DNA of 64,000 nt, from the NCBI RefSeq assembly GCF_004920405.1, contig NZ_RFLV01000001.1:62001-126000 (forward strand), in the 5' to 3' direction. The stretch is from Pseudomonas leptonychotis (GTDB taxonomy: Bacteria; Pseudomonadota; Gammaproteobacteria; Pseudomonadales; Pseudomonadaceae). Numbering within the stretch: the stretch's first letter is position 1; each line of letters begins with the position of its first letter. The position numbers and the translations under genes are program-made. Below are positions 18,201 through 27,447 of the stretch, in pieces. The notes under the pieces were generated by a model. That model saw only the letters and a list, made by a program, of their open reading frames with translations, was not told the DNA's origin and searched no databases.

Positions 18201-20121
18201 TATTGACGAAGGCGTCCTGCAGAGTGTCGTTGAGCTGCTGAATGTCGACATTCAGACCTTCAGCGTAAGTAAAGGCAAAGTCGTGAATCCAGAACTCACG
18301 GCCATCGGCGCGTCGCAGCTTGTATGGGAACTCACCCAAAACGCGCAAGCCGAGGTTTTCCAGAATCGGCAGCACGTCCGACAACGGCAACGGCGTGTCC
18401 GCGTGATACAGCTTGCAATGCAATTGCTGCTCGCCCTGAGTCAGCGGCTGGTAGAAGCTCATCACCAACTGGCGCTTAGTATTCAGGCTGAGCAAGTGTT
18501 GCATGTCGACTACCGCCGAGTGCGGGGCAAAACGCTCACGGTAACCGGCGGGGAAACCAGCAGGAAACTCGCTCAGCACTTCGGTGCCTTGGGCCTCACC
18601 GAAGCTTTCCACCATTAAACTGGTGAAATCATCCTTCCACGAACGGCACGCCTGGATCACTTCTTTTTCCAGGCGTACGGGGTCGATCTGCACGCGATTT
18701 TTCGGGTCAACCTTGAGGATAAACTGCACCCGTGCCAGCACCGACTCCGAGAAGAACGTCCAGAACTCGCAATCGATACCCTGCAAACGATCCATCAGCA
18801 CCTGCTGGATCTTCATGCGGGTTTCGGTGGAATAAACATCGCGCGGTACATAAGCCAGGCAGTAGCAGAAGCGCCCGTAAGGGTCGCGGCGCACGAACAC
18901 GCGGATCTTGTTGCGTTCTTGGATCTGCACAATAGCCAGGGCAGTGCTGAACAGCTCGTCCACCGGGGTCTGAAACAAATCATCACGCGGCAAAACTTCC
19001 AGTACTTGGGCCAGCTCCTTGCCCAAGTGCGCACTGCTATCGAAGCCTGAGCGTTGCTCGATCACCGCCACCTTGCGGCGGATATAAGGAATGTTCCACA
19101 CGCTTTCGGCATACACCGCTGAGGTGTACAGCCCCATGAAGCGGCATTCCTTGATGACATTGCCCTTGGCGTCCAGCTCGCGGATCGACACCAAATCTGG
19201 GTACGCCGGTCGGTGCACGCGGCTGGGTACGGCGGCCTTGGCGAAAGACAGCAGCTGTGTGCTACGCAGGTAACTAACAGCCTCGGCCTCGATATGCGTG
19301 TCATCGGCCTTCAGGCCTGTGCGCAGGCTTTTGGACAGGCCCAACAGGGACTTTTCGTCATAGACAATAGTGCCGCCATCGGCACTGTCGGCGACGGTGA
19401 ACTCTTCATAACCGAGGAAGGTGAAGTGGTCATCGAGCAACCAGCTCATGAACACCTTGACCTCTTCCAGCTCGGCGCCTTCCACTTTGAGCTTGGCCTT
19501 ATCCAGCCAGGCACGCAGTTCTTTGGCCTTGGCTTTCATGGGCTGGAAGTCCGCCACACTCAGGCGCACATCGCTGAACACTTCCTGCAGGGCTTTCTCT
19601 AGAACTTTCAGCTCACCAGCGCTGGAACAGCGGTCAATTTCCAGAAACATCAGCGCTTCTTGCTGCACATCAGCGCCCTGAGCACCTTTGCTCAAGATTT
19701 CCTGCAGTTCACCGTTCTTGTTGCGGCGCACACTGAACACGCTGTTCTGCAGGGTGTGAATGCTGTAACCGCGACGGTTCAGCTCCATGCGTACCGAGTC
19801 GACCAGAAACGGGATGTCGCTGTGCAAAATCTCCACAGCGGAGTGAGTGGACTGCCAGCCGTGTTTTTCGTAATCAGGGTTAAATACCCGCACTTCGGGT
19901 TTGGCCGCGTCAAAACGCTCCAACACCCGCCAGGACGACAAAGTGCAGCCGACCAGATCAGAGAGGCGCCGTTGGGTCAGCTCCTCAAGGGCGATAATGC
20001 CGAAGAATTGCTCGGCGAACAGGGCTACTTGTGGCAAAGCCTGTTCGCTGACGTGCTGCGCCAGCGCCGTTTGCAGGTGATGCTGAAAATCGGCTTTGCT
20101 GGCCGCCGTAAAGAACGCCAT
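15280..20121 (-). CDS. gdhB: NAD-specific glutamate dehydrogenase, large (GDH180) type
   Basis: A protein of 1613 residues that deaminates glutamate to 2-oxoglutarate with NAD+, used for growth on arginine and glutamate. The N-terminal ~700 residues are the regulatory region with ACT-like folds. The catalytic core includes [30 protein letters not shown] with the catalytic-type Lys, and a Rossmann segment around [15 protein letters not shown]. The C-terminal ~350 residues are the helical domain typical of this class. The length equals the P. aeruginosa homologue (about 1620). GGAG lies 9 nt before the ATG. It has its own terminator and is divergent from the moxR operon, as at PA3068-PA3070. 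Arginine control is known for the P. aeruginosa gene; no operator was identified here. Confidence 0.97.
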   Translation of the reverse strand: [1613 protein letters not shown]

Positions 20122-20295
20122 GGGTGTGCTCCGTTTGGCTGGTGATTCGACTCGGGGGCAGTCGCGAGAATGACCTTCGCCACAACCTTGTTGTTCAACG
20201 TTAGTCTAGGAGGCAGCGATTGCATTAAAGTGGCTGCCACTTAACTCTGGCGAGTCTCACGACCCGCTGGTCACATTTGCTGGATGAGCTTAACG

Positions 20296-21255
<960 letters not shown>

Positions 21256-21260
21256 GCACC

Positions 21261-22202
21261 ATGCATGATCAACCCACGCAACCCGGCATTCGCGTCAGCC
21301 TCGGTGAACTGATCGAGATGCGCCACCGTGTGCGTGAGGTTCAATTGTTTTCTACCCCCGCGCAGCGCAGCCCACTGATCGGCCTGCACCACTCCAAGCT
21401 GCGTGGACGCGGCGTGGACTTTGATCAAGTGCGGGTTTATCAGCCCGGTGACGATGTGCGCACCATCGATTGGCGCGTCACCGCGCGCACCCAGGAGCCG
21501 CACACCAAGTTGTTCCATGAAGAGCGCGAGCGACCGATCTACATCATGGTTGAGCAAAGCAAGCGGCTGTTCTTCGGCTCTGGGCTGATGTTCAAGTCGG
21601 TGCTCGCGGCCCAGGCTGCCAGCCTGATCGGCTGGGCCGCACTGGGCCATAACGACCGCATCGGCGGTCTGGTATTCGGCGACGTTGAGCACCACGAAGT
21701 CAAACCGCGGCGCAGCAAGCAAAGCCTGCTGCAGCTGCTCAGTCGTCTGGCCAAAGCCAACCAGGCACTGAGTTGCGACAGCCAAGGTGAACGCGACAGC
21801 TTCGGCCTGGCCTTGCGCCGTGCCCGCGAAGTGTTACGACCCGGTAGCCTGGTGGTGGTGCTGTGCGATGAGCGCACACTCAACGACAGCAGCGAACAAC
21901 AGTTGCAACTGCTCGCTCGACACACCGACCTGCTGCTGCTGCCGCTTTCGGACCCCCTCGACCACGAACTGCCCAATGCCGGCCTGCTGCGTTTTACCGA
22001 GCGGGGCGCACAGCTGGAGCTGGACACCCAGGACGCCGAGCTGCGCCAGGCGTATCGCAACCTCGCCGATGCACGCCAGTCCCGCTGGCAGCGCCTGGCG
22101 CAGAAGCTCGGTGTGCCGCTGCTGGCCTTGAACACCCAGAGTGAAATGATTGAACAGTTACGCGAACATCTAAACGCCCAGCGCCCGAGGAAAACCCCGT
22201 GA
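21261..22202 (+). CDS. DUF58 domain protein
   Basis: A 313-residue protein of the DUF58 family, VWA-related and constantly found next to MoxR. The diagnostic block is GRGVDFDQVRVYQPGDD followed by VRTIDWRVTARTQEPHTK. The following ERPIYIMVEQSKRL strand sits where a VWA MIDAS would be but lacks DxSxS. There is no signal peptide or membrane segment, so it is cytoplasmic or peripheral. It starts 5 nt after moxR and its stop overlaps the next GTG start (GTGA). The molecular role is not established; a bridge between MoxR and the membrane VWA proteins is inferred. Confidence 0.9.
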   Translation: MHDQPTQPGIRVSLGELIEMRHRVREVQLFSTPAQRSPLIGLHHSKLRGRGVDFDQVRVYQPGDDVRTIDWRVTARTQEPHTKLFHEERERPIYIMVEQSKRLFFGSGLMFKSVLAAQAASLIGWAALGHNDRIGGLVFGDVEHHEVKPRRSKQSLLQLLSRLAKANQALSCDSQGERDSFGLALRRAREVLRPGSLVVVLCDERTLNDSSEQQLQLLARHTDLLLLPLSDPLDHELPNAGLLRFTERGAQLELDTQDAELRQAYRNLADARQSRWQRLAQKLGVPLLALNTQSEMIEQLREHLNAQRPRKTP

Positions 22203-22693
22203 ACCCGCTGGATCAACTCGAACCTCTGATCGCCCCACCGGCCATCAGCTGGTGGCCGCCGGCGCCGGGCTGGTGGTTGCTCGCTCTGTTGTTGCCATTG
22301 CTGCTGTGGGGTGGCTTCACCTTGCTCAAACGCCTGCCGCGCAAAGCCACCGGCGCCGCGAACGATGCGCTACTCGACCCGCTGCGTCTGGCAGCACTGA
22401 ACGAGCTTGAAAACTTGAGCAAGCCCTATAACGGTGTCGATGCCGGTCCTTGGCTGCAACAACTCAACGCCATCCTCAAACGCCTGTGTCGCGAGCGTTA
22501 CCCGCAAAGCCACAGTCACGTGCTCAGCAGCCGTGCCTGGCTGGCCTTTCTCGACAGCCGCTGCCCAGCTGCCGGCCTGACCCGGTGGATGATTCTGGTC
22601 GAAGGGGCCTATCGGCCCCATTGCAACCTGGATGACAAAGCCATTGCCGGCCTCAACCAGGCAGTGTCGATCTGGATTCGCAAACATGTTTGA
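22199..22693 (+). CDS. DUF4381 single-pass membrane protein
   Basis: A 164-residue protein with PPAISWWPPAPGWW and a membrane segment LLALLLPLLLWGGFTLL (about residues 25-45), then a soluble helical region with NAILKRLCRERYP. The Pro/Trp-rich entry to the membrane helix is characteristic of DUF4381. The start is GTG overlapping the DUF58 stop; the stop overlaps the next gene by 8 nt. It is found almost only in MoxR/VWA operons. The function is unknown. Confidence 0.88.
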   Translation: MNPLDQLEPLIAPPAISWWPPAPGWWLLALLLPLLLWGGFTLLKRLPRKATGAANDALLDPLRLAALNELENLSKPYNGVDAGPWLQQLNAILKRLCRERYPQSHSHVLSSRAWLAFLDSRCPAAGLTRWMILVEGAYRPHCNLDDKAIAGLNQAVSIWIRKHV

Positions 22694-23717
22694 GTTTGCC
22701 TGGCCCTGGGTCTTTCTCCTCGCGCCCCTGCCCTGGTTGCTGCGAACCTGGTTGCCTGCAGCGGACAGCGGCGAGGCGGCGCTGAAAATCAGCTTTCTGG
22801 CGGAACTCGAAGGGCTAAGCGGGCGACGAGCGCGCGTACGCCTGCCAACCTTGCGCCAACAAGCGCCGTTTGCACTGGTTTGGTTATTGCTGCTGCTGGC
22901 CTGCGCCCGCCCGCAATGGCTCGGTGAACCGCTCCCCTTGCCCGCCAGCGGCCGCGACCTGTTGCTGGCCGTGGATGTGTCCGGCTCCATGGATTACGCA
23001 GACATGACTTGGGAAGACCAGGAAGTCAGCCGCCTGACCCTGGTCAAACATCTGCTCGGCGACTTTATCGACGGTCGCCAGGGTGACCGAGTCGGCCTTA
23101 TTTTATTCGGCAGTCGCGCTTACCTGCAGTCACCGTTGACCTTTGACCGGCAGACCGTGCACACCTGGCTGGATGAGGCGCAAAAGAATATTGCCGGGCC
23201 CCAAACCGCCATCGGCGATGCCATTGGCCTGGCAGTCAAACGCCTGCGCGAACGCCCGGCGCAGAGCCGCGTGCTGGTACTGGTCACCGACGGCGCCAAC
23301 AACGGTGGTGAAATCGAGCCGTTGACCGCCGCACGCTTGGCCGCCGAAGAAGGCATCACCATTTACCCTATCGGCATCGGTGCCGACCCCGAACAAGGCG
23401 GCGTGCTCGGCATGCTCGGCTTCAACCCCGGTATCGAACTGGACGAGCCGAGCCTGCGTGCAATTGCCGAAGCCACCGGCGGCGAATACTTCCGCGCCCG
23501 CGACAGCGAAGAGCTGCAAGCGATCGAAGCCACCCTCGACCGGCTGGAGCCGGTGGCGCAAAAACCAACCCTGGCGCGCCCAACCTTGCCACTGTATCCC
23601 TGGCCACTGGGCCTCGCGCTGCTGCTCAGCCTGTTACCCGCCGGCCAAACACTCTGGCCAACCCTGCAGCCACGCTGGCGCAACCCACTGACACGACGAC
23701 AGGGGAAACAGCCATGA
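22686..23717 (+). CDS. BatA-like VWA protein with intact MIDAS
   Basis: A 343-residue membrane protein. N-terminal hydrophobic segments (about 4-24 and 61-75) flank a short loop, then a von Willebrand A domain with a perfect MIDAS: DVSGSM (Asp97, Ser99, Ser101), SRAYLQSPLT and VTDGANN. A C-terminal membrane helix lies in LPLYPWPLGLALLLSLL. The ATG at 22686 lies inside the end of the DUF4381 gene; an upstream in-frame ATG at 22632 would add non-family sequence. Metal-dependent ligand binding on the periplasmic side is expected. It is coupled to the next gene by ATGA. Confidence 0.92.
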   Translation: MFEFAWPWVFLLAPLPWLLRTWLPAADSGEAALKISFLAELEGLSGRRARVRLPTLRQQAPFALVWLLLLLACARPQWLGEPLPLPASGRDLLLAVDVSGSMDYADMTWEDQEVSRLTLVKHLLGDFIDGRQGDRVGLILFGSRAYLQSPLTFDRQTVHTWLDEAQKNIAGPQTAIGDAIGLAVKRLRERPAQSRVLVLVTDGANNGGEIEPLTAARLAAEEGITIYPIGIGADPEQGGVLGMLGFNPGIELDEPSLRAIAEATGGEYFRARDSEELQAIEATLDRLEPVAQKPTLARPTLPLYPWPLGLALLLSLLPAGQTLWPTLQPRWRNPLTRRQGKQP

Positions 23718-25477
23718 GCGACCTGGCGAACCTCTGGCCACACTGGCAGCGACCTTTCTGGTTGTTACTGATACCGCTGCTGGGTGTGCTGTTGTGGCAA
23801 CTCTGGCACCGGGAAAAACGCGCCGGGCGCTGGCAGCTTTTGCTACCAGCGGCCTTCCAGGCAGCGCTATTGACCACCACACGCGGGCAGAACAGCCGCT
23901 TGCCCTGGCTGGCCCTGGGCCTAGCCTGGCTACTTGCTGTACTGGCGCTGCTGGGCCCAAGCTGGCAACGCATTGAACAGCACAACCCCAAACCGGCTGA
24001 TCCGTTGGTGGTGATGCTGGAACTGACCTCTGACATGCTCGCCAGTGACGCCTCACCCAACCGTCTGGCACAGGCCAAGCGCAAGCTGCTCGACCTGTTA
24101 GACGCACGCCAGGATGCACAAACGGCCATCGTCGTGTATGCCGGCAGCGCGCACACCTTGGTGCCCCTGTCCGACGACCTGGCCACCAGTCGCAACCTGC
24201 TCGACGCGTTGAACCCGGGGATCATGCCCGAACCTGGCAAGCGCGCCGACCTGGCCGTAGCCAAAGCCCTGCAACTGCTCGAGCAGGGCGGCCAGGGCAA
24301 CGGTCGCCTGCTGCTACTGACCAGCAGCCTGAGTGAAACGGAGCGTCAGGCCATCAGCCAAAACCTCGGCCGCCGTGGCGAACGCCTGCGTATTCTCGGC
24401 ATCGGCAGCACCCAAGGTGCGCCGATCATTCAGGAAGACGGCTCATTCCTCAAGGACGCCCAAGGCACCATTCTGCTACCGCGCCTGGACAGCAATGGTA
24501 TGAAGCGCTTTGCCAATGAGCTCGGCGGCCAGTATCAGGGCGTGACGCTGGACGAGCGTGACCTGCGCACCCTGGGTCTGCTGGATGCGCCACAGCAGCT
24601 GCGCCGCGATGGCGAGCTGACTCGCCTACAAGCCTGGGCCGACCAGAGCCACTGGCTGTTGCTGCCGCTGCTGTTACTCGCGGCCTGCGCGGCGCGGCGC
24701 GGCTGGCTGCTGTGTTTGCCGCTGCTACTACTGGGCTTGCCGCAAAACAGCTACGCCTTCAGTTTCGAAGACCTCTGGTTACGCGCCGATCAACAAGGCC
24801 AACGCCTGCTTGAGGCACAACAACCGGCAGAAGCTGCGCAACGTTTCAACGATCCGCGCTGGCAAGGTCAAGCCCTCTACCAAGCCGGAGATTACGCTGC
24901 GGCCGCCGAACGCTTCGGCAACGGCGAAAGCGCCAGCGACCACTACAACCGTGGCAACGCACTGGCGCAGAGTAATGAGTTGGAAGCGGCCATAGAGGCC
25001 TACACTCAGGCGCTCGAGATACAGCCTGAGCTGGCTCAGGCGCAAAAAAACAAAGCCCTAATCGAAGAGTTGCTACGCCAGAACCAGCAACAGCAGCAAC
25101 AGCAGGACCAAAGCGATAGCGCGCAAGAACCGAATGAGCAGCAGAATCAGCCCAGCAGCCCGCCACAAGCCGGGCAGCCCGATCCAAAAGCCCAGCAGCA
25201 GACCGAGCAATCGCCGGCCAAGCCATCGGCGCCTGAAGACGAGGGTGAAAAGCCCACGCAACCCGGCGCCGACAAAGACGCGGAGCCATCGCTGTCGCAA
25301 CCAGAAGAAGACGACAACAGCGGTGAAGAACAGGTCGCCAGCGCCGAGCCGGCCCTTGACGGCGAACGACGCCAGGCATTGGAACAATGGCTGCGGCAGA
25401 TCCCTGACGATCCAGGCGAATTGCTGCGGCGTAAATTCAGGCTGGAACAACAACAGCGCCAGGAACAACTGCAATGA
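23714..25477 (+). CDS. BatB/BatC-like VWA-TPR fusion protein with degenerate MIDAS
   Basis: A 587-residue protein: two N-terminal membrane helices (about 13-30 and 62-80), a VWA domain, another pair of membrane segments near residues 312-340, then a TPR unit (SDHYNRGNALAQSNELEAAIEAYTQALE split over helices A and B) and a Gln/Pro/Glu-rich disordered tail with a run of Gln from about residue 457. The MIDAS is eroded: LELTSDM gives Glu103-x-Thr105-x-Asp107 instead of DxSxS, so metal binding is doubtful. It combines what are separate BatB and BatC proteins in Bacteroides. Gene overlaps are 4 nt on each side. Confidence 0.88.
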   Translation: MSDLANLWPHWQRPFWLLLIPLLGVLLWQLWHREKRAGRWQLLLPAAFQAALLTTTRGQNSRLPWLALGLAWLLAVLALLGPSWQRIEQHNPKPADPLVVMLELTSDMLASDASPNRLAQAKRKLLDLLDARQDAQTAIVVYAGSAHTLVPLSDDLATSRNLLDALNPGIMPEPGKRADLAVAKALQLLEQGGQGNGRLLLLTSSLSETERQAISQNLGRRGERLRILGIGSTQGAPIIQEDGSFLKDAQGTILLPRLDSNGMKRFANELGGQYQGVTLDERDLRTLGLLDAPQQLRRDGELTRLQAWADQSHWLLLPLLLLAACAARRGWLLCLPLLLLGLPQNSYAFSFEDLWLRADQQGQRLLEAQQPAEAAQRFNDPRWQGQALYQAGDYAAAAERFGNGESASDHYNRGNALAQSNELEAAIEAYTQALEIQPELAQAQKNKALIEELLRQNQQQQQQQDQSDSAQEPNEQQNQPSSPPQAGQPDPKAQQQTEQSPAKPSAPEDEGEKPTQPGADKDAEPSLSQPEEDDNSGEEQVASAEPALDGERRQALEQWLRQIPDDPGELLRRKFRLEQQQRQEQLQ

Positions 25478-27114
25478 GTCGACTGCTCTGTACCCTTTTG
25501 CTTGGCCTGCTGGCCCTGAACGTCAGCGCGCAAAGCCTGACCGCCAGCGTCGACCGCACCCGCCTGGATGCCGGTGAGAGCGTTGAGCTGACCCTGGAAT
25601 CGGATGACGCCACACTGTTTGGCAAGCCTGACCTGCTGCCGCTCAACGATCTGTTCGAGGTGCTCGGCACCCGCCAGGTCAATCGCCTGACCACCGGCAG
25701 CAATGGCGCCCAAGCCAGCACCCGCTGGATTGTCACCCTGCAACCCAAGCACAGCGGTTACGTGGTGATACCACCACTGAGCCTGGGCCAGCTACAAAGC
25801 GCGCCCATCACCCTGCACGTACAGCAGGGCAACAGCGCTGCTGACAGCCGCCTGGCTCCGGTGTTTATCGACGCCAGCCTGGATCAGGAGAGCGTCTATG
25901 TGCAGGCGCAAACCGTACTGACGCTGCGCATTTACCACTCTGTTTCGCTTTACGACGACAGCAGCCTGACCCCGCTGGATATGCCCCAGGCGCGGGTGGA
26001 GGCCCTGGGCGAACCACGTACTTACGAAAAAGACATCAATGGCGTGCGCCATGGTGTGATCGAGTTGCGCTATGCGATCTTCCCTCAGGAAAGTGGTGAG
26101 TTGCTGATCCCGGCACAAGCTTTTACCGCCACGGCGGTTGATCGCTCCAGCAGCAATGCCTATAACCCGTTCGGCCCACGACCCGGCAAGGTCGTGCGCG
26201 TCAGGTCCCCGGAAATCCCGCTGACAGTAAAAGCCAAGCCGGCCAGCTATCCAGCCGATGCACCCTGGCTGCCCGCGCAAGCGCTGACTCTAAGTGAGGT
26301 GTGGAGCCCTCAACCCGAAGATGCCCGCGTCGGTGACTCGCTGACCCGCAGCCTGCTACTCGAGGTGCAAGGTCTTGCCAGCGCACAGCTTCCGCCTTTG
26401 CCTGCAACCCAGGTCAGTGGCCTGCGTCGCTATCCCGACCAACCGCAATTAACCAATCAGGCCAGCGACAACGGCCTGATCGGCAGCCGTGAAGAACGCG
26501 AAGCCTTGGTGGCCAATCGCGAAGGTTTGATCGTTCTGCCTGCAGTCGAGGTGTTGTGGTGGAACACCAAGACCGACCAACTGGAACGCAGCAGCCTGCC
26601 AGCACGCGACCTGCAGGTAGCGGCCAATCCCGCGCTGGATACCCTACCCGTGGAAGCAGAGCGACCTGACTCCATCGCAATATCTACCTCAGCGCTGTGG
26701 CCCTGGCAGTTGAGCACTGGGCTACTGAGCCTGACCACCCTGCTCGGTTTCACTCTCTGGTGGCGTGCACGTCGTCAGCCTGCCGTAACGCCCAACCAGC
26801 AAACAGGCCCCAGCCCGCGTAACTTGCTCGACGACCTCAAGCGCAGTTGCTTGGCCAATGACTCGCAGGCCACCCGCCACGCGCTGGATGCCTGGGCCCG
26901 CCAGCAACCAGAAACCTTGGCCGACATGGCCGCGCGCTTTACTCCACTGTCGGAGGCGCTTGATGGCCTCAACGGCGCGCTCTACAGCGAAAGTGGCCAG
27001 CACTGGCAAGGTCGTAACCTCTGGCTGGCTATTCGCAGCCTGCCCGCCGTAGAAGACCTTGAGGGCAGCGCCAACATCGACACCAGCGCGCTGCCTCCGC
27101 TGTATCCGCGCTAA
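25474..27114 (+). CDS. BatD-like periplasmic/membrane protein
   Basis: A 546-residue protein with a signal peptide ending near LNVSAQS and a BatD beta-sandwich region starting TASVDRTRLDAGESVELTLES. Further features are YEKDINGVRHGVIELRYAIFPQESGEL and one membrane helix at about residues 410-430 (LSTGLLSLTTLLGFTLWW) before a cytoplasmic helical tail. BatD proteins are thought to scaffold the Bat membrane complex. It is the last gene of the operon, overlapping the previous one by ATGA; a strong terminator follows after about 280 bp. Confidence 0.9.
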   Translation: MSRLLCTLLLGLLALNVSAQSLTASVDRTRLDAGESVELTLESDDATLFGKPDLLPLNDLFEVLGTRQVNRLTTGSNGAQASTRWIVTLQPKHSGYVVIPPLSLGQLQSAPITLHVQQGNSAADSRLAPVFIDASLDQESVYVQAQTVLTLRIYHSVSLYDDSSLTPLDMPQARVEALGEPRTYEKDINGVRHGVIELRYAIFPQESGELLIPAQAFTATAVDRSSSNAYNPFGPRPGKVVRVRSPEIPLTVKAKPASYPADAPWLPAQALTLSEVWSPQPEDARVGDSLTRSLLLEVQGLASAQLPPLPATQVSGLRRYPDQPQLTNQASDNGLIGSREEREALVANREGLIVLPAVEVLWWNTKTDQLERSSLPARDLQVAANPALDTLPVEAERPDSIAISTSALWPWQLSTGLLSLTTLLGFTLWWRARRQPAVTPNQQTGPSPRNLLDDLKRSCLANDSQATRHALDAWARQQPETLADMAARFTPLSEALDGLNGALYSESGQHWQGRNLWLAIRSLPAVEDLEGSANIDTSALPPLYPR

Positions 27115-27395
27115 GAACAGCACCGGCAAGGCCTAGCAGACGCAAATCATGTGTACGCCCACGCTCACCAGGCGCATTGGCTTAACGCCAACAGGGTAAG
27201 CGTGCGGCACACACAGACGTGAACCTCAGCACCCAAGCGCAGCCTCACGCCTCATCAAACGGCAATAATCGGCATCACGCATGGCCGGCATAACGCCACA
27301 TGCTGAATACGCCAATCCGCCCTAGCACTGCCTCAAGTGTGTATGCCTCAAGCGTGAACATGGACGCTCGGCCCACCACGGATAAACAGGCAATA
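27115..27395. other. Intergenic region after the bat operon
   Basis: About 280 bp before the terminator with no gene of recognisable family on either strand. Short frames up to about 85 codons (minus strand, over the terminator) look random. No RNA gene or repeat was seen. Confidence 0.4.
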
Positions 27396-27424
27396 AAAAA
27401 CCGCGGCCCAGGGCCGCGGTTTTT
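27396..27424. terminator. Bidirectional terminator between batD and the RND permease gene
   Basis: A perfect 14-bp stem AAAAACCGCGGCCC / GGGCCGCGGTTTTT around a single central A, with A/T tracts outside on both strands. It lies 24 nt after the RND gene stop (minus) and about 280 nt after batD (plus). Confidence 0.9.
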
Positions 27425-27447
27425 AGTGTTGCGACTGCGTATTAGGC

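Noticed and set aside
25081..25120. CAG/CAA repeat tract as a possible microsatellite or phase-variable repeat
   Set aside because: It encodes the Gln-rich tail of the BatB-like protein with mixed CAG/CAA codons and is too irregular for slippage-based switching.
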